Below are positions 34,561 to 42,761 of a stretch of DNA of 64,000 nucleotides, one piece after another (the stretch's first letter is position 1; each line of letters starts with the position of its first letter). Position numbers and translations under genes: made by a program. Source of the stretch: an uncultured bacterium. Lineage in GTDB: Bacteria > Planctomycetota > UBA1135 > GCA-002686595. Location of the stretch: NCBI GenBank assembly GCA_937905825.1, contig CALCXM010000012.1:1-64000 (forward strand). The letters run 5' to 3'. Under the pieces are notes generated by a model that saw nothing but the letters and a program-made list of their open reading frames with translations, did not search any database and was not told the origin of the DNA.

Positions 34561-34938
34561 TCAGTCGTTTTCGCCGTCGGGCAGCTTGGACTGGAACGTC
34601 ATAGCAAGGCCCCCAGGCGCGAGTAGATAGTAGATCTTTTCCCCTTGGGTCAGCATCGGTCCCTTGGGATGCAAGCCGTTGACCCGGGCGTGTTCTGCCA
34701 CAGCATCGGCGTCCTCAACGACCACCTGAAGCATGATCCCCGCGGGCATTTCGGCGCCGTCCTTCCATACGTCGATCGAGCTGCCACTCTCCGTTTCAAA
34801 GATGCCGCCCTTGGGGCTGTCAGGGTCACTTGTCAGAGACTTGGCAACACAAGGAAAGCCGAGTCCGAGGCCCAGGAACTCCACCAGGGCGTCTGCTTCT
34901 GAGGACACCGCACAGAATCGAATCGAAAGGGGTTTCAT
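34561..34938 (-). CDS. VOC-family (glyoxalase/bleomycin-resistance fold) protein
   Basis: At 125 residues this is the usual length of a single VOC unit. SIRFCAVSSEADALVEFLGLGLGF is the paired beta-alpha-beta opening, and ESGSSIDVWKD and VVVEDADAVAEHARVNGL form the second unit. LLAPGGLAMTFQ closes it. Metal ligands usually sit on the strands, and here the Glu/His pattern is incomplete, so I do not assign a reaction. It ends 19 bp before the membrane protein gene on the same strand. Confidence 0.85.
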   Translation of the reverse strand: MKPLSIRFCAVSSEADALVEFLGLGLGFPCVAKSLTSDPDSPKGGIFETESGSSIDVWKDGAEMPAGIMLQVVVEDADAVAEHARVNGLHPKGPMLTQGEKIYYLLAPGGLAMTFQSKLPDGEND

Positions 34939-35005
34939 GGCGGGGAGCCTACGGAGGAGAGCGGACTTGCCCTAGCGAGCCATCGAAAAAAGTCATTCCG
35001 CTCTC

Positions 35006-35066
35006 GAGGCCCGGCCGACAAGGCCTCTAGGTGTTGAGGCCCGGCGGACAAGACCTCCTAGGTGTC
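35006..35066. repeat. Two tandem remnants of the CTAG-element end
   Basis: GAGGCCCGGCCGACAAGG starts the unit at 35006, and a near copy starts at 35036 with GAGGCCCGGCGGACAAG. Both then read CCT, one or two more bases, and CTAGGTGT. The unit is about 30 bp. The first 16 bases equal the left terminal repeat of the full element at 42425. CTAG is present in both, as at the ends of the complete element. The internal element sequence is missing. Confidence 0.6.
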
Positions 35067-35380
35067 CGTACGGCTACCGCGTCTCGCAACACTGACCGAG
35101 TCCCTGGCTGAATGGAGGGATTCCAACTGCGATTCCGGGCGACGCAGCAGGCGGGCTGGGGAGGCTCCTTTGCGCGAGCGCTTTCGAAGCAACTCGCGAG
35201 TCGCCGATTGCAAAAAGTCCTCGGACCTCAGCCCCTCGTTCTGAGTCCGGGGGGGCCCGCTGGAGGGCTGCGATGGCTCCCAATTTTTTGAGGCGCCTGC
35301 GGGCTCGGGACTTGAATCCTTGGGCTTTTACCTGCCCATTGCGGGTCTGGAACGGGCCGAATCTCCCCTAATTTCGGGAA

Positions 35381-35410
35381 TTTTCGCCCCAGCTCCCGAG
35401 AGGGCGAAAA
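35381..35410. other. Hairpin, perfect 9-bp stem, in the long spacer
   Basis: TTTTCGCCC (35381-35389) and GGGCGAAAA (35402-35410) pair over 9 bp around a 12-nt loop. It lies about 390 bp upstream of the start at 35804. Read on the minus strand its arm ends in a run of T and it could act as a terminator; on either strand it could be part of an RNA structure. No family is recognised. Confidence 0.35.
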
Positions 35411-35803
35411 AGGGCTCCGGAAAAACAAAACGATCCTGAGTCCCCTGTAGGGGGCGTGGCGTTCGGTCCCTGAACCAAGTGCACATCCGGTTCCCTGAAA
35501 ACTAGGTAGTTCGAGACGAGGTCGCACCGCGCTCCTTGCCAAAAACGCTATCCTGACGGACGCCCGCTCTCTCTGCTGTTTCCCCCCCCTTAACGGCATT
35601 CTATTGGGTGTCCTTGGGACGAGCGACACAGTGAGGGGCGCGGCTGAGCCTTCGTCTCGAATTACCTGAACGCCCTGGCCCCGACTCACCTCCCTTCGCA
35701 GCATCGATCCCCCCTTCTGCGAGGGAGTTCTGGGCACCGTCTCCATCCGGAAAGGAGACTCCCTGGGCGTCTTCAGGGATCCACCCCCCAGCCAATCTCA
35801 GCA

Positions 35804-36331
35804 ATGAACACCTTACGTTCGGTCGCCCTGGGCTCCCTTGTTCCCTTGGGGCTTGCGATGACTCTTGGAGTCCACGTCGAGCCCGACCAATTCAACTTAT
35901 CCGCTGACCGCCTTAATGGCGTGTGGGTGACGGATTCGGCGGTCTCTGTACGCATGGGTTTCCCTGAGGCTCAAGAGACTCTCGAGTTCCGTAAGGACGA
36001 GTCGTTCTTGCGCTCCATTCCCGAAAGCCTCTCCAGTCAACTCCAGCAAGAACGCATCTACGAAAGTGGAATCTTGGTCAGCCGTAAAGACGGTGCCTTT
36101 GTGTTCAGCGCCCCCTATCTCTTGACTTCAAAATCCGGCAACTCACACCTGCTGCTGCTCCACGAGAGCAATGGTGTGCCCTTGTCGGGAGTGAAGTCTG
36201 CCAACCTATTCGTCGCCCCCGGTCGGGAGCGGCACCAAGACCTCCTCTTGATGGGGGGGGACTCCGAGGATGGAGCTCTCCGTCCATTTCGCCGCTCTCA
36301 CTCAGAGGGCGAGCTCTCCAGCAATCAATAG
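35804..36331 (+). CDS. Small exported protein of unknown function
   Basis: The 175-residue protein has a signal-like N-terminus (LRSVALGSLVPLGLAMTLGV). The mature part is unlike any family I know: LNGVWVTDSAVSVRMGFPEA, SQLQQERIYESGIL, and a C-terminal polar, acidic end. No catalytic motif is visible. There is no clear ribosome-binding site before the ATG. It is followed by 82 bp and then the sigma-factor fusion, on the same strand, so they could be cotranscribed. Confidence in the coding call rests on composition and the signal peptide. Confidence 0.6.
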   Translation: MNTLRSVALGSLVPLGLAMTLGVHVEPDQFNLSADRLNGVWVTDSAVSVRMGFPEAQETLEFRKDESFLRSIPESLSSQLQQERIYESGILVSRKDGAFVFSAPYLLTSKSGNSHLLLLHESNGVPLSGVKSANLFVAPGRERHQDLLLMGGDSEDGALRPFRRSHSEGELSSNQ

Positions 36332-36413
36332 ATACCTTTTAGTTTTCATGGTTATTCCAAGGGCCGTCTCCGCGCAGGTTGACCGCTCCGGCAGATAGCC
36401 AAGACTCGATTCC

Positions 36414-38528
36414 ATGACGATCAAGGAACCCGCTCTTCAGTTCGAGGACTTGCTGCAACACAGCGATTGGGTCCGAAGCTTGGCGCGACAGCTGGTGGTG
36501 GACTCGGCTCAAGTGGACGACCTAGTGCAGGACACTTGGGTTGTCGCCTTGCGCCGACCTCCCGGACACGCCAACAATCTGCGGGCTTGGCTTGGGCGCG
36601 TGGTGACGAGCTTGGCTCAAAGCACTTGGCGTTCCGAGACGCGCCGCAATGTGCGAGAGGAGGCAACGGCCCGCAAAGAAGCGCTGCCGTCCACGGTGGA
36701 TCTCGTGCAGCAGGCATCCATGTCCCGCGAATTGGTCGACGGCGTGCTGGGGCTCGCCGAACCCTTCCGCACCGTGGTGTTGATGCGCTACTTCCGGGAC
36801 ATGACCCCGACCCAGATCGCCCGGGAGATGGGGCGGCCTGTGCCGACGGTCAAGACTCAGCTTCAGCGCGGCTTGGCGAAGTTGCGCGAGCGCTTCGATG
36901 AGACCTACGTGGACCGCGACTCCTGGTGCACAGCCCTCTTGCCCTTGGCCCTGGCCGGCGCACCCGTGGCGAGCTCCATCATCGGCCTGATCCCCGCGGC
37001 GGCAGCCATTTTGGGCGTGGCGGTGCTGGCAGCAGTAGGCGTCAAGAAGATGTCGGAGCCAGCTTTGGCCCCCCAGGAACCATTCGTCGTTGCCGCCCTG
37101 TCTCCGTTTAGTCATGAGGAGGATTTCGAGGCACGCGACGAAGATTCATTCAAGAGCGAGCCCGCGATCGTCCCGCCGGTCTCCGGTGAGAGCCGCGTTT
37201 CGATCGGCGGCGACACAAGCCCTTTCTTCGGCTCCAGCTCGCCCTCGGCGTCCAGTTCGATCGGACTGCGTGGCCGCGTGGTCGACGAGAATGGCGACGG
37301 ACTGGGTGGCATTGCCTTGGTCTGGAGTGATCCAAGCATGCTTCAGTGGGCGGACGCTTCGAAGAGCGTGATCAGTGGGCCCCATGTTTGGTTGCCCCTC
37401 CCGACCGCCATGCAGAACTCCTTGAAGGCCGATCCCGTCGCCCTCGAGAGCTTTGCACGCAGCCACTTCGACAGGCCCGGCCTGGCGACCGCGTTCTTGC
37501 GCGGCGAGTCGATCCCGCGCATCGGCACAACCACCCGGGCGGGTGGTGAGTTCGAGCTCGCGATCCCTGAGGAAGGCAACGAGATCGAGCTGATCGACGA
37601 GAACTGGGGCGTGTTGGGCAGCGCGGTTCTCGAAGAGGAACCCGAACGGCGCGCTTGGTTTGCTGGCGTGCGTCGCAAGTACATCGGCGAATTGGTGGAC
37701 GAGGACTTCAACCCCGTGCCCAACCGACCCGTTCTGTTGCACAGCCACCTGCCCGGGTCCATGGAAGGTGCCTTGCTCGAAGGCGAGAGCTACCTGGCCT
37801 CCTATCACACTGCTGTCGGAGATGGACAGGGTCACCTGAAGTTTGGTTCCATCGCTATGACGCCGATGTTCTCAGCCCTCATCCATTGGGAAGGGGAGGA
37901 CATTGTGGTGCCCGTCGACTTGAGCGAAGAGGTGCTCGGTGCGGAAGTTCGATTCCAGATCCAACTGCCCCCAGCTCAAACTCCAGAGATCACCTTGACT
38001 GGCATGGTCTACATGTCGGACGGCTCCCCTGCACCGCGCTCGACCGTGGTGCACGGCAAGTCCGTGGCCATTTCCGACTCTTCCGGCCGCTACGAGATCG
38101 ATCTCTACAGCCTGGCGGGAGACCTGAGCGCGGCCCGTGCAGGCTCCGGCGTGATCGTGATGAACGAAGTGGGTGCCGCTTTCGCGGGTCTCACCGGCCA
38201 ACAACCGGGACCCGATCTGCGCTTGCCCAGCAAGTCCTTGACGATCCGCGGCCGTGTCCTCGATCACCGCAACGCACCGATTCCTGGCGCCTATGTCAGC
38301 CTGGTTGGGACGATCCCAGTTCCGAAGCAAAGCTACGGTTTGGAAGATTTGGCTGGTGGACGGACCATGGGGCGTTTTGAGACGGACGCCGCGGGGCAGT
38401 TCACCTTGCCCGGACTCTTGCCCAGGGACTACACGATCATCGTTTCCGTGGCTGACCACGAAATCGTCGTCGGGCCCATCTCCGCAGGCATCACCGGTCG
38501 CGACGTGATCTTCGATCTGCGCAAGTAG
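36414..38528 (+). CDS. ECF sigma factor fused to membrane segment and carboxypeptidase-regulatory-like tail
   Basis: The 704-residue protein is far longer than a normal ECF sigma factor (about 180). Residues 12-80 are region 2 (VDDLVQDTWVVAL), and 105-165 are region 4 (TPTQIAREMGRPVPTVKTQL with its helix-turn-helix). Residues 172-210 are very hydrophobic (ALLPLALAGAP, then IIGLIPAAAAILGVAVLAAV), enough for one or two membrane helices. Four or so regulatory-like Ig modules follow (LRGRVVDENGDGLGGIALVW near 282, IRGRVLDHRNAPIPGAYVS near 610). If there is a single helix, the tail lies outside the cell and could sense or bind something and release the sigma domain. If there are two helices, the tail stays inside. 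It ends 6 bp before a convergent gene. Confidence 0.85.
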   Translation: MTIKEPALQFEDLLQHSDWVRSLARQLVVDSAQVDDLVQDTWVVALRRPPGHANNLRAWLGRVVTSLAQSTWRSETRRNVREEATARKEALPSTVDLVQQASMSRELVDGVLGLAEPFRTVVLMRYFRDMTPTQIAREMGRPVPTVKTQLQRGLAKLRERFDETYVDRDSWCTALLPLALAGAPVASSIIGLIPAAAAILGVAVLAAVGVKKMSEPALAPQEPFVVAALSPFSHEEDFEARDEDSFKSEPAIVPPVSGESRVSIGGDTSPFFGSSSPSASSSIGLRGRVVDENGDGLGGIALVWSDPSMLQWADASKSVISGPHVWLPLPTAMQNSLKADPVALESFARSHFDRPGLATAFLRGESIPRIGTTTRAGGEFELAIPEEGNEIELIDENWGVLGSAVLEEEPERRAWFAGVRRKYIGELVDEDFNPVPNRPVLLHSHLPGSMEGALLEGESYLASYHTAVGDGQGHLKFGSIAMTPMFSALIHWEGEDIVVPVDLSEEVLGAEVRFQIQLPPAQTPEITLTGMVYMSDGSPAPRSTVVHGKSVAISDSSGRYEIDLYSLAGDLSAARAGSGVIVMNEVGAAFAGLTGQQPGPDLRLPSKSLTIRGRVLDHRNAPIPGAYVSLVGTIPVPKQSYGLEDLAGGRTMGRFETDAAGQFTLPGLLPRDYTIIVSVADHEIVVGPISAGITGRDVIFDLRK

Positions 38529-38534
38529 ACCGGG

Positions 38535-39086
38535 CTAGCTCAGCGCAGCAAGCACAAACTTCAAGCGTTCGTCGAACTCAGTGGTCGACTCAGGCAGGCG
38601 CAGGAGCTTCTCTGGTGGACTTAGGCGCTGGTGCATGCCCGCCAGCAGGGCGTGGTAGCGCAGCTGGAGCCAGGGGTTCGTGGAGCGCACTCCGTCCGCT
38701 ACCAAAGGCAGAACTCCCCAGGGGCAGAGCACGATGCGGTCGGTGCGTTCGGTCTCGCGCTCCATCTCCGCCATGAACTCGGCGGTTTCCGACTCTGCAT
38801 CCGTCAGGGCGTAGTGCAGCCAAAAGGCGGCGAAATCGACGGAGGAGCGATCGCTGACGAAACCCTCGGCGGCGGCCAGTTCCTGCTCGAGCTGCTCACG
38901 CCACAGATCGCGCATCAGGTCCCGGCGTTGGGCGTCGTTCATCTTGTAGAGGATCAAACCCTGGTCCACCCGCTTGCGGAAGCCCTCTTCGATGTAAGGC
39001 AAACCCAGGTGCTCGGCCACAGCCTTCGCCAAGGTCGTCTTGCCCGTTCCGGCGGAACCGGAGAATGCGATGCGAAGGCCACTCAT
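38535..39086 (-). CDS. P-loop nucleotide/nucleoside kinase-like protein
   Basis: The 183-residue protein has the Walker A motif FSGSAGTGKTTLAKAV (5-20), EEGFRKR, and SDRSSVDFAAFWLHY in the Walker B/DR region. The small size and order resemble NadR-type or deoxynucleoside-type kinases of the AAA_28/AAA_33 group. The phosphate acceptor is not known. It is 1 bp after the histidine phosphatase stop, so the two are cotranscribed. It is convergent with the sigma-factor fusion with only 6 bp between the stops. Confidence 0.77.
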   Translation of the reverse strand: MSGLRIAFSGSAGTGKTTLAKAVAEHLGLPYIEEGFRKRVDQGLILYKMNDAQRRDLMRDLWREQLEQELAAAEGFVSDRSSVDFAAFWLHYALTDAESETAEFMAEMERETERTDRIVLCPWGVLPLVADGVRSTNPWLQLRYHALLAGMHQRLSPPEKLLRLPESTTEFDERLKFVLAALS

Positions 39087-39087
39087 C

Positions 39088-39801
39088 TCAATCCTTCCAT
39101 AGCCAAGGGCGCTCACCGAGTCGCGTGATGACGGGGCCCGCGTCGCTGATCAGGATTTCCGTGGTCGAAGCCACCGCTGGTGCGAAGCGCAAAGCTTGGT
39201 CCCGGGGGACCTGTAGAAGCTCGCAGAGCAAGGCGCGGATCACGCCGATGTGCGTGGAGATGGTGATCGATTTGCCCGGGTGCTTCTGCAAGGTGCCCTG
39301 CAGCCAGGTGTTCACGCGCTCTCCCATTTGCATGAGGGACTCGCCGCCCGGGGGCACGGTGCAGGCGTAGTCGTCCCAGTAGGCGGTCACGAGCGGGCCA
39401 TCCTCCGCGCTGATTTCCTGCCAGGTGCGACCTTGCCAGCGCCCGAGGCTCTGCTCGCGCAGAAGCTTGGTCACGGTGGCGGCGCGGCCCCAGGTCACCT
39501 CCAGGCGCGCCGCTAGATCCGCGCAGCGCGAGAGGTCGCTGGTGTACAGCATGTCGGGGGCCGCCTCGTGCTTGGACAGCCAGTCCACCAGTCGTTCGTG
39601 TTGACCGTGGCCCACTTCGCTCAACGGGGCATCCAGCTGGCCACGCACCACGCGCTTGCCAAAGTCCTCGACCTCCCCGTGGCGCAAGAGCACAAGCTTC
39701 GTCACCACTTCGGAGGGCATCATCGCCATGGTGGTGGGGTCGAACTCGCGACCGGCCGCCTGGCCTTCGTTTTCCGGCAGGTCTCCTGGGCTGTCAGTCA
39801 T
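39088..39801 (-). CDS. Histidine phosphatase family protein
   Basis: The 237-residue protein carries the phosphatase start VLLRHGEVEDFGKRV, with the catalytic His in the RHG triad. LSEVGHGQHERLVDWL and DLSRCADLAARLEV follow. TISTHIGVIRALLCELL carries the second catalytic His. It belongs to the phosphoglycerate-mutase-like branch with CobC-type and broad phosphatases. The N-terminal 30 residues are extra and polar, and an internal Met could be the true start. It precedes the P-loop kinase-like gene by 1 bp, which suggests a phosphoryl-transfer pair. Confidence 0.88.
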   Translation of the reverse strand: MTDSPGDLPENEGQAAGREFDPTTMAMMPSEVVTKLVLLRHGEVEDFGKRVVRGQLDAPLSEVGHGQHERLVDWLSKHEAAPDMLYTSDLSRCADLAARLEVTWGRAATVTKLLREQSLGRWQGRTWQEISAEDGPLVTAYWDDYACTVPPGGESLMQMGERVNTWLQGTLQKHPGKSITISTHIGVIRALLCELLQVPRDQALRFAPAVASTTEILISDAGPVITRLGERPWLWKD

Positions 39802-40067
39802 CTCGGCGGGGGCGGCGGGGGAACGAAGTGTGGAGGAGTGGCATGGGCGGGGAGCGTGGGCTCGCGGCGTAGGGTGGGGGGGCAGGACGTCCGCGCATTT
39901 TGCCGCAGGCCTGCGTCAGATGCTCCGACGTTGCCGCGGAAAGGCGCGAATCACGCCTCTCGCCCCTCGGTGCTCTTCCCGCGGAGCGGGTAGGATCAAG
40001 GATCGGGAAGCTAGAGCCCTCCGCTTGCTGCGCCCCGCCCGCTATCCTCCCTCCTGAGCCGAGTTTC

Positions 40068-42428
40068 ATGTTTCTGAAGAGCGCCCTGCACGCTGCTGTC
40101 CTCGCACTGCCACTCTCCATTCCGGCGAGCACCTGCCTTCCGTTCGCCGTCTCCTTGCGCGCGCAGAGTTTCGAGGAGCTCTCGCTCAAGCTCGAGGACA
40201 AGCCCGACGACCCGGCGCTGCTCGAAGCTTGCGGACTCGCTGCGTTGGACGAAGGCCATGCGGATCTCGGGACTTGGTACTTGATGCTGGCGATCGACGC
40301 GGGCGCAGACGATCCGGGGACCGTGGCGCGCGTGAAAGCGAAGCTCGGCGGGATGGATTTTCCCCTGGCCGAAGGCGACAAGGCCTTGGACGCCTACACG
40401 CAATCGCTCTTCCGCCTCTCGAAGTCCTGCGCCAGCAAGAAGCTCTACGCCAACGCCGTGGATCTCTTGGCGCGCTGCGACGGCACCCGCTACGAGAAGT
40501 CCGCTCAAGAGCAGTTGCAAAAGCTGTTCAGCAAGAAGAAAGCCCTCGACGCGCTCTTGGCCTCGGGCATCGCCGTCCCGATCGTGGCCAAAAAGCTCGG
40601 GCGTCCGGGGGAGATCGCCAAGCTCAACAAGAAGCACGAAAGCTGGTCCGACCCGCACGAGGTCAAGGGTGAGTTCTACACCGTCAAGACCAACATGGAC
40701 TACGAGATGGCCCATGCGATGGTGAACGCCATGGATCAGATCAATGGCTTCTACCGCAAGGTGTTCAACTACAAAGCGCGTGGCGGCGGCATGCGTACCT
40801 GTGCTCTCAAGATTTACCGCACCCGTGCGGAGTTCGACAAGCACGAGGACGTCCAACCCAACGTGAAAGGCTTCTTCAGCCCAACGGAGAACTCGGTGAC
40901 GGCCTACGATCCGCGCACGGAGTCGCGTCCCGGGACCTTGGCGGATCTTTGGTCCACGCTCTTTCACGAAGCGTCGCACCAGTTCACCCGGGCGGTCTGG
41001 CCCAACCCGATTCCCACTTGGCTGAACGAAGGCACGGCGAGCTACTTCGAAGGAGCGCGCATCGAAGCTGGTGGGCGCGTGACTTTCAACCTGGTCCCCG
41101 ACAGCCGCTTGCGCAGCTTGGTACGTCTACTCAAGGAAGGTTCGCCGACGGTCGAGCAGGTGATCACGTACAACCAGCCGGGATCCTATCCCGGTGAGTA
41201 CTATCCCTTTGGCTGGGGCTTGACCTACTTCCTGCGCAACTACGAGGACGAGAACTGCGAGCGCGTCTACCTGCCAATCCTCGAGGAGTTCATGCTCTCC
41301 TACAAGAGTGGCGGTGCCCACGACTTGAAGGAACGCTTCACTGAGTACTTCGTGGGCAAGGCGCGCCAGAAGGACGTCAAGACTTACGACGAGCTGGTCG
41401 CGCGCTTCGCCAACTGGATCAACGAACTGTCGCGCGTTCACTACGGAGGAGGCGAAGTCGTCGACGAGTTGGTCGCACGCGGTCGCAAGCAGATCGAGAA
41501 CAAACAGCTGGATTCAGCCATCGAGAGCTTCAAGGCCGCCTTGCGCAAGCGCCCGAAGGATCCAGTCGTGCAAGAGGAGCTGGCCAAGAGCTACCTCCTT
41601 CAAAAGAACAAAGACGCAGCTATGTACTTCTATCGGCAGATCGCAGTGAACGGACGCGGGGCGCAAGACTCCAATTCCGAGGCGGCAAAGGCCCAGCTCG
41701 CGATGGGCTTGACGGGCATGGCCAAGGTGGACAAGGTCATCGCCGCGAACCTAGAGGCGGCGGACGCCGCGTACGTGGATTCGACATTGGCCGTGGCGGT
41801 CCAGTGCAAGGAGGCGGGCTTGACGCGCATCGCCGTGAAGCTTCTGACCCAAGGCCTCGATGCCCTGGGCGGTGACGAACGCTTGGCGGCGATGATCGCT
41901 GAGATGGGCGCAGGGCTCGACCTCGGGCGCTACCGGCGAATCCCTGTGGATGAGGAGCTGACCTACTGGCAAATGGGAGATGAGTTCGTCCGTGTCAATG
42001 ACAGCATCGAGGTGCAGCCCACTGGCCTGAGCCTCGCCTTTTGCACCATGGACACACCGAAGCGCTTTCGCTACGAGGCGCGAGTGGGCGTCATCAAGGG
42101 TGGAGATCTGCCTTTCTACGGACTGATCTTCGGGGTCAACAACGCCAGCGGGATGCGCCTGCTCGCCATCGCGCCATCGATCGGCAAGTCCGGAATCGTC
42201 GAGTTCATCGACAACACTCCCGAGTTCACGAGAGACTTGGACCTGCGCGAAAACTACGACGTGGACTCTGCGACGATCGCCCTGGAGATCCAACCGGGCC
42301 GGGCGGACTTCTTCTTCAACGGAGAGCCAATCGGCAGCATCGAGGGTGGCGAGGAACTGGTCGGGGGTCTGGGTTTCTTTGCCCAAGGCGCCCATCTGAG
42401 TTGGAGTGACTTCAAGCTCAAGTACTAG
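40068..42428 (+). CDS. Exported gluzincin-like metalloprotease with TPR and C-terminal sugar-binding-like region
   Basis: The 786-residue protein starts with a signal peptide ending near residue 33 (LRAQ). The zinc site is LFHEASHQFTRAVW (His300, Glu301, His304) with a later Glu321 in NEGTASYFEG, a gluzincin (DUF1570-like) layout. Residues 470-580 hold TPR-like repeats (LARKQIENKQ-type helix pairs). The last 150 residues are strand-rich (FRYEARVGVIKGGDLPFYGLIFG, FFFNGEPIGSI) and look like a concanavalin-type or laminin-G-like beta sandwich. It should degrade an extracellular protein or peptide. The last stop codon lies in the first bases of the repeat element at 42425. Confidence 0.8.
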   Translation: MFLKSALHAAVLALPLSIPASTCLPFAVSLRAQSFEELSLKLEDKPDDPALLEACGLAALDEGHADLGTWYLMLAIDAGADDPGTVARVKAKLGGMDFPLAEGDKALDAYTQSLFRLSKSCASKKLYANAVDLLARCDGTRYEKSAQEQLQKLFSKKKALDALLASGIAVPIVAKKLGRPGEIAKLNKKHESWSDPHEVKGEFYTVKTNMDYEMAHAMVNAMDQINGFYRKVFNYKARGGGMRTCALKIYRTRAEFDKHEDVQPNVKGFFSPTENSVTAYDPRTESRPGTLADLWSTLFHEASHQFTRAVWPNPIPTWLNEGTASYFEGARIEAGGRVTFNLVPDSRLRSLVRLLKEGSPTVEQVITYNQPGSYPGEYYPFGWGLTYFLRNYEDENCERVYLPILEEFMLSYKSGGAHDLKERFTEYFVGKARQKDVKTYDELVARFANWINELSRVHYGGGEVVDELVARGRKQIENKQLDSAIESFKAALRKRPKDPVVQEELAKSYLLQKNKDAAMYFYRQIAVNGRGAQDSNSEAAKAQLAMGLTGMAKVDKVIAANLEAADAAYVDSTLAVAVQCKEAGLTRIAVKLLTQGLDALGGDERLAAMIAEMGAGLDLGRYRRIPVDEELTYWQMGDEFVRVNDSIEVQPTGLSLAFCTMDTPKRFRYEARVGVIKGGDLPFYGLIFGVNNASGMRLLAIAPSIGKSGIVEFIDNTPEFTRDLDLRENYDVDSATIALEIQPGRADFFFNGEPIGSIEGGEELVGGLGFFAQGAHLSWSDFKLKY

Positions 42429-42591
42429 AGGCCCGGCCGACAAGGGGCGGTTTCTCGATCGGGTTCCACGGATCGACTGGCAAGGCGCCGGGTTCCCCAC
42501 ATAGTTGAAGCTATATGGGGGTTCAGGCAACGCAGCCGGGCGGTTCGTGGGAGCCGAGCGAGAGATCGCCCCTTGTCGGCCGGGCCTCTAG
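42425..42591. repeat. Complete CTAG-ended inverted-repeat element, copy B (167 bp)
   Basis: Positions 42425-42449 and 42567-42591 are perfect 25-bp inverted repeats: the left starts CTAGAGGCCCGGCCGACAAG and the right is its complement. Both ends carry CTAG. The inner 117 bp has no reading frame. The first bases are the stop codon of the protease gene. The element is nearly the same length as the diverged copy at 764-933 and shares its core. This is the shape of a MITE or a large REP-type palindrome, and I know no named family for it. It lies between convergent genes. Confidence 0.8.
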
Positions 42592-42761
42592 GAGCCTGTG
42601 CCACAGATAGCGGCCCGCTGCAGGATTCACAAGTCGTTGTGTCCTTCCGGCGTCACAAACAAAGAGGGCTGCCCCACCAAACGGTGGGACAGCCCTCTCT
42701 TTGTTCGACGTCCGGTGTGCCGAGAGCTTTTTACTCCAAGCACTCCGGTGTCAAGAATTCC
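42592..42761. other. Spacer carrying the terminator of the anchor-type protein gene
   Basis: A 170-bp non-coding spacer. It holds the hairpin at 42658-42705, and nothing else is seen. Confidence 0.5.
42658..42705 (-). terminator. Strong terminator hairpin after the gene at 42762
   Basis: Arms 42658-42678 and 42683-42705 pair over about 20 bp around AAAC (42679-42682), with one 2-base bulge (AG) and one mismatch. The minus strand reads the hairpin and then GTGACGCC..., so the tail is weak in T. The outer ACAAAGAG/CTCTTTGT part is AT-richer. It lies 57 bp after the stop of the anchor-type protein gene and just after the repeat element. Confidence 0.6.

Larger units (their letters stand above)
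34939..35803. other. 865-bp non-coding region
   Basis: No coding sequence is convincing on either strand in this longest gene-free stretch. It lies between the divergent VOC (-) and small exported protein (+) genes. It holds two tandem remnants of the element ends (35006-35066) and a hairpin (35381-35410). A CCCC/GGGG pair occurs near 35442. The right part would hold the promoter of the gene at 35804. A structured RNA gene is possible but unproven. Confidence 0.45.

Noticed and set aside
39802..40067. A TATCCT box before the protease start at 40068
   Set aside because: No -35 box at the right spacing; a similar box recurs before several genes and may be chance in this composition.
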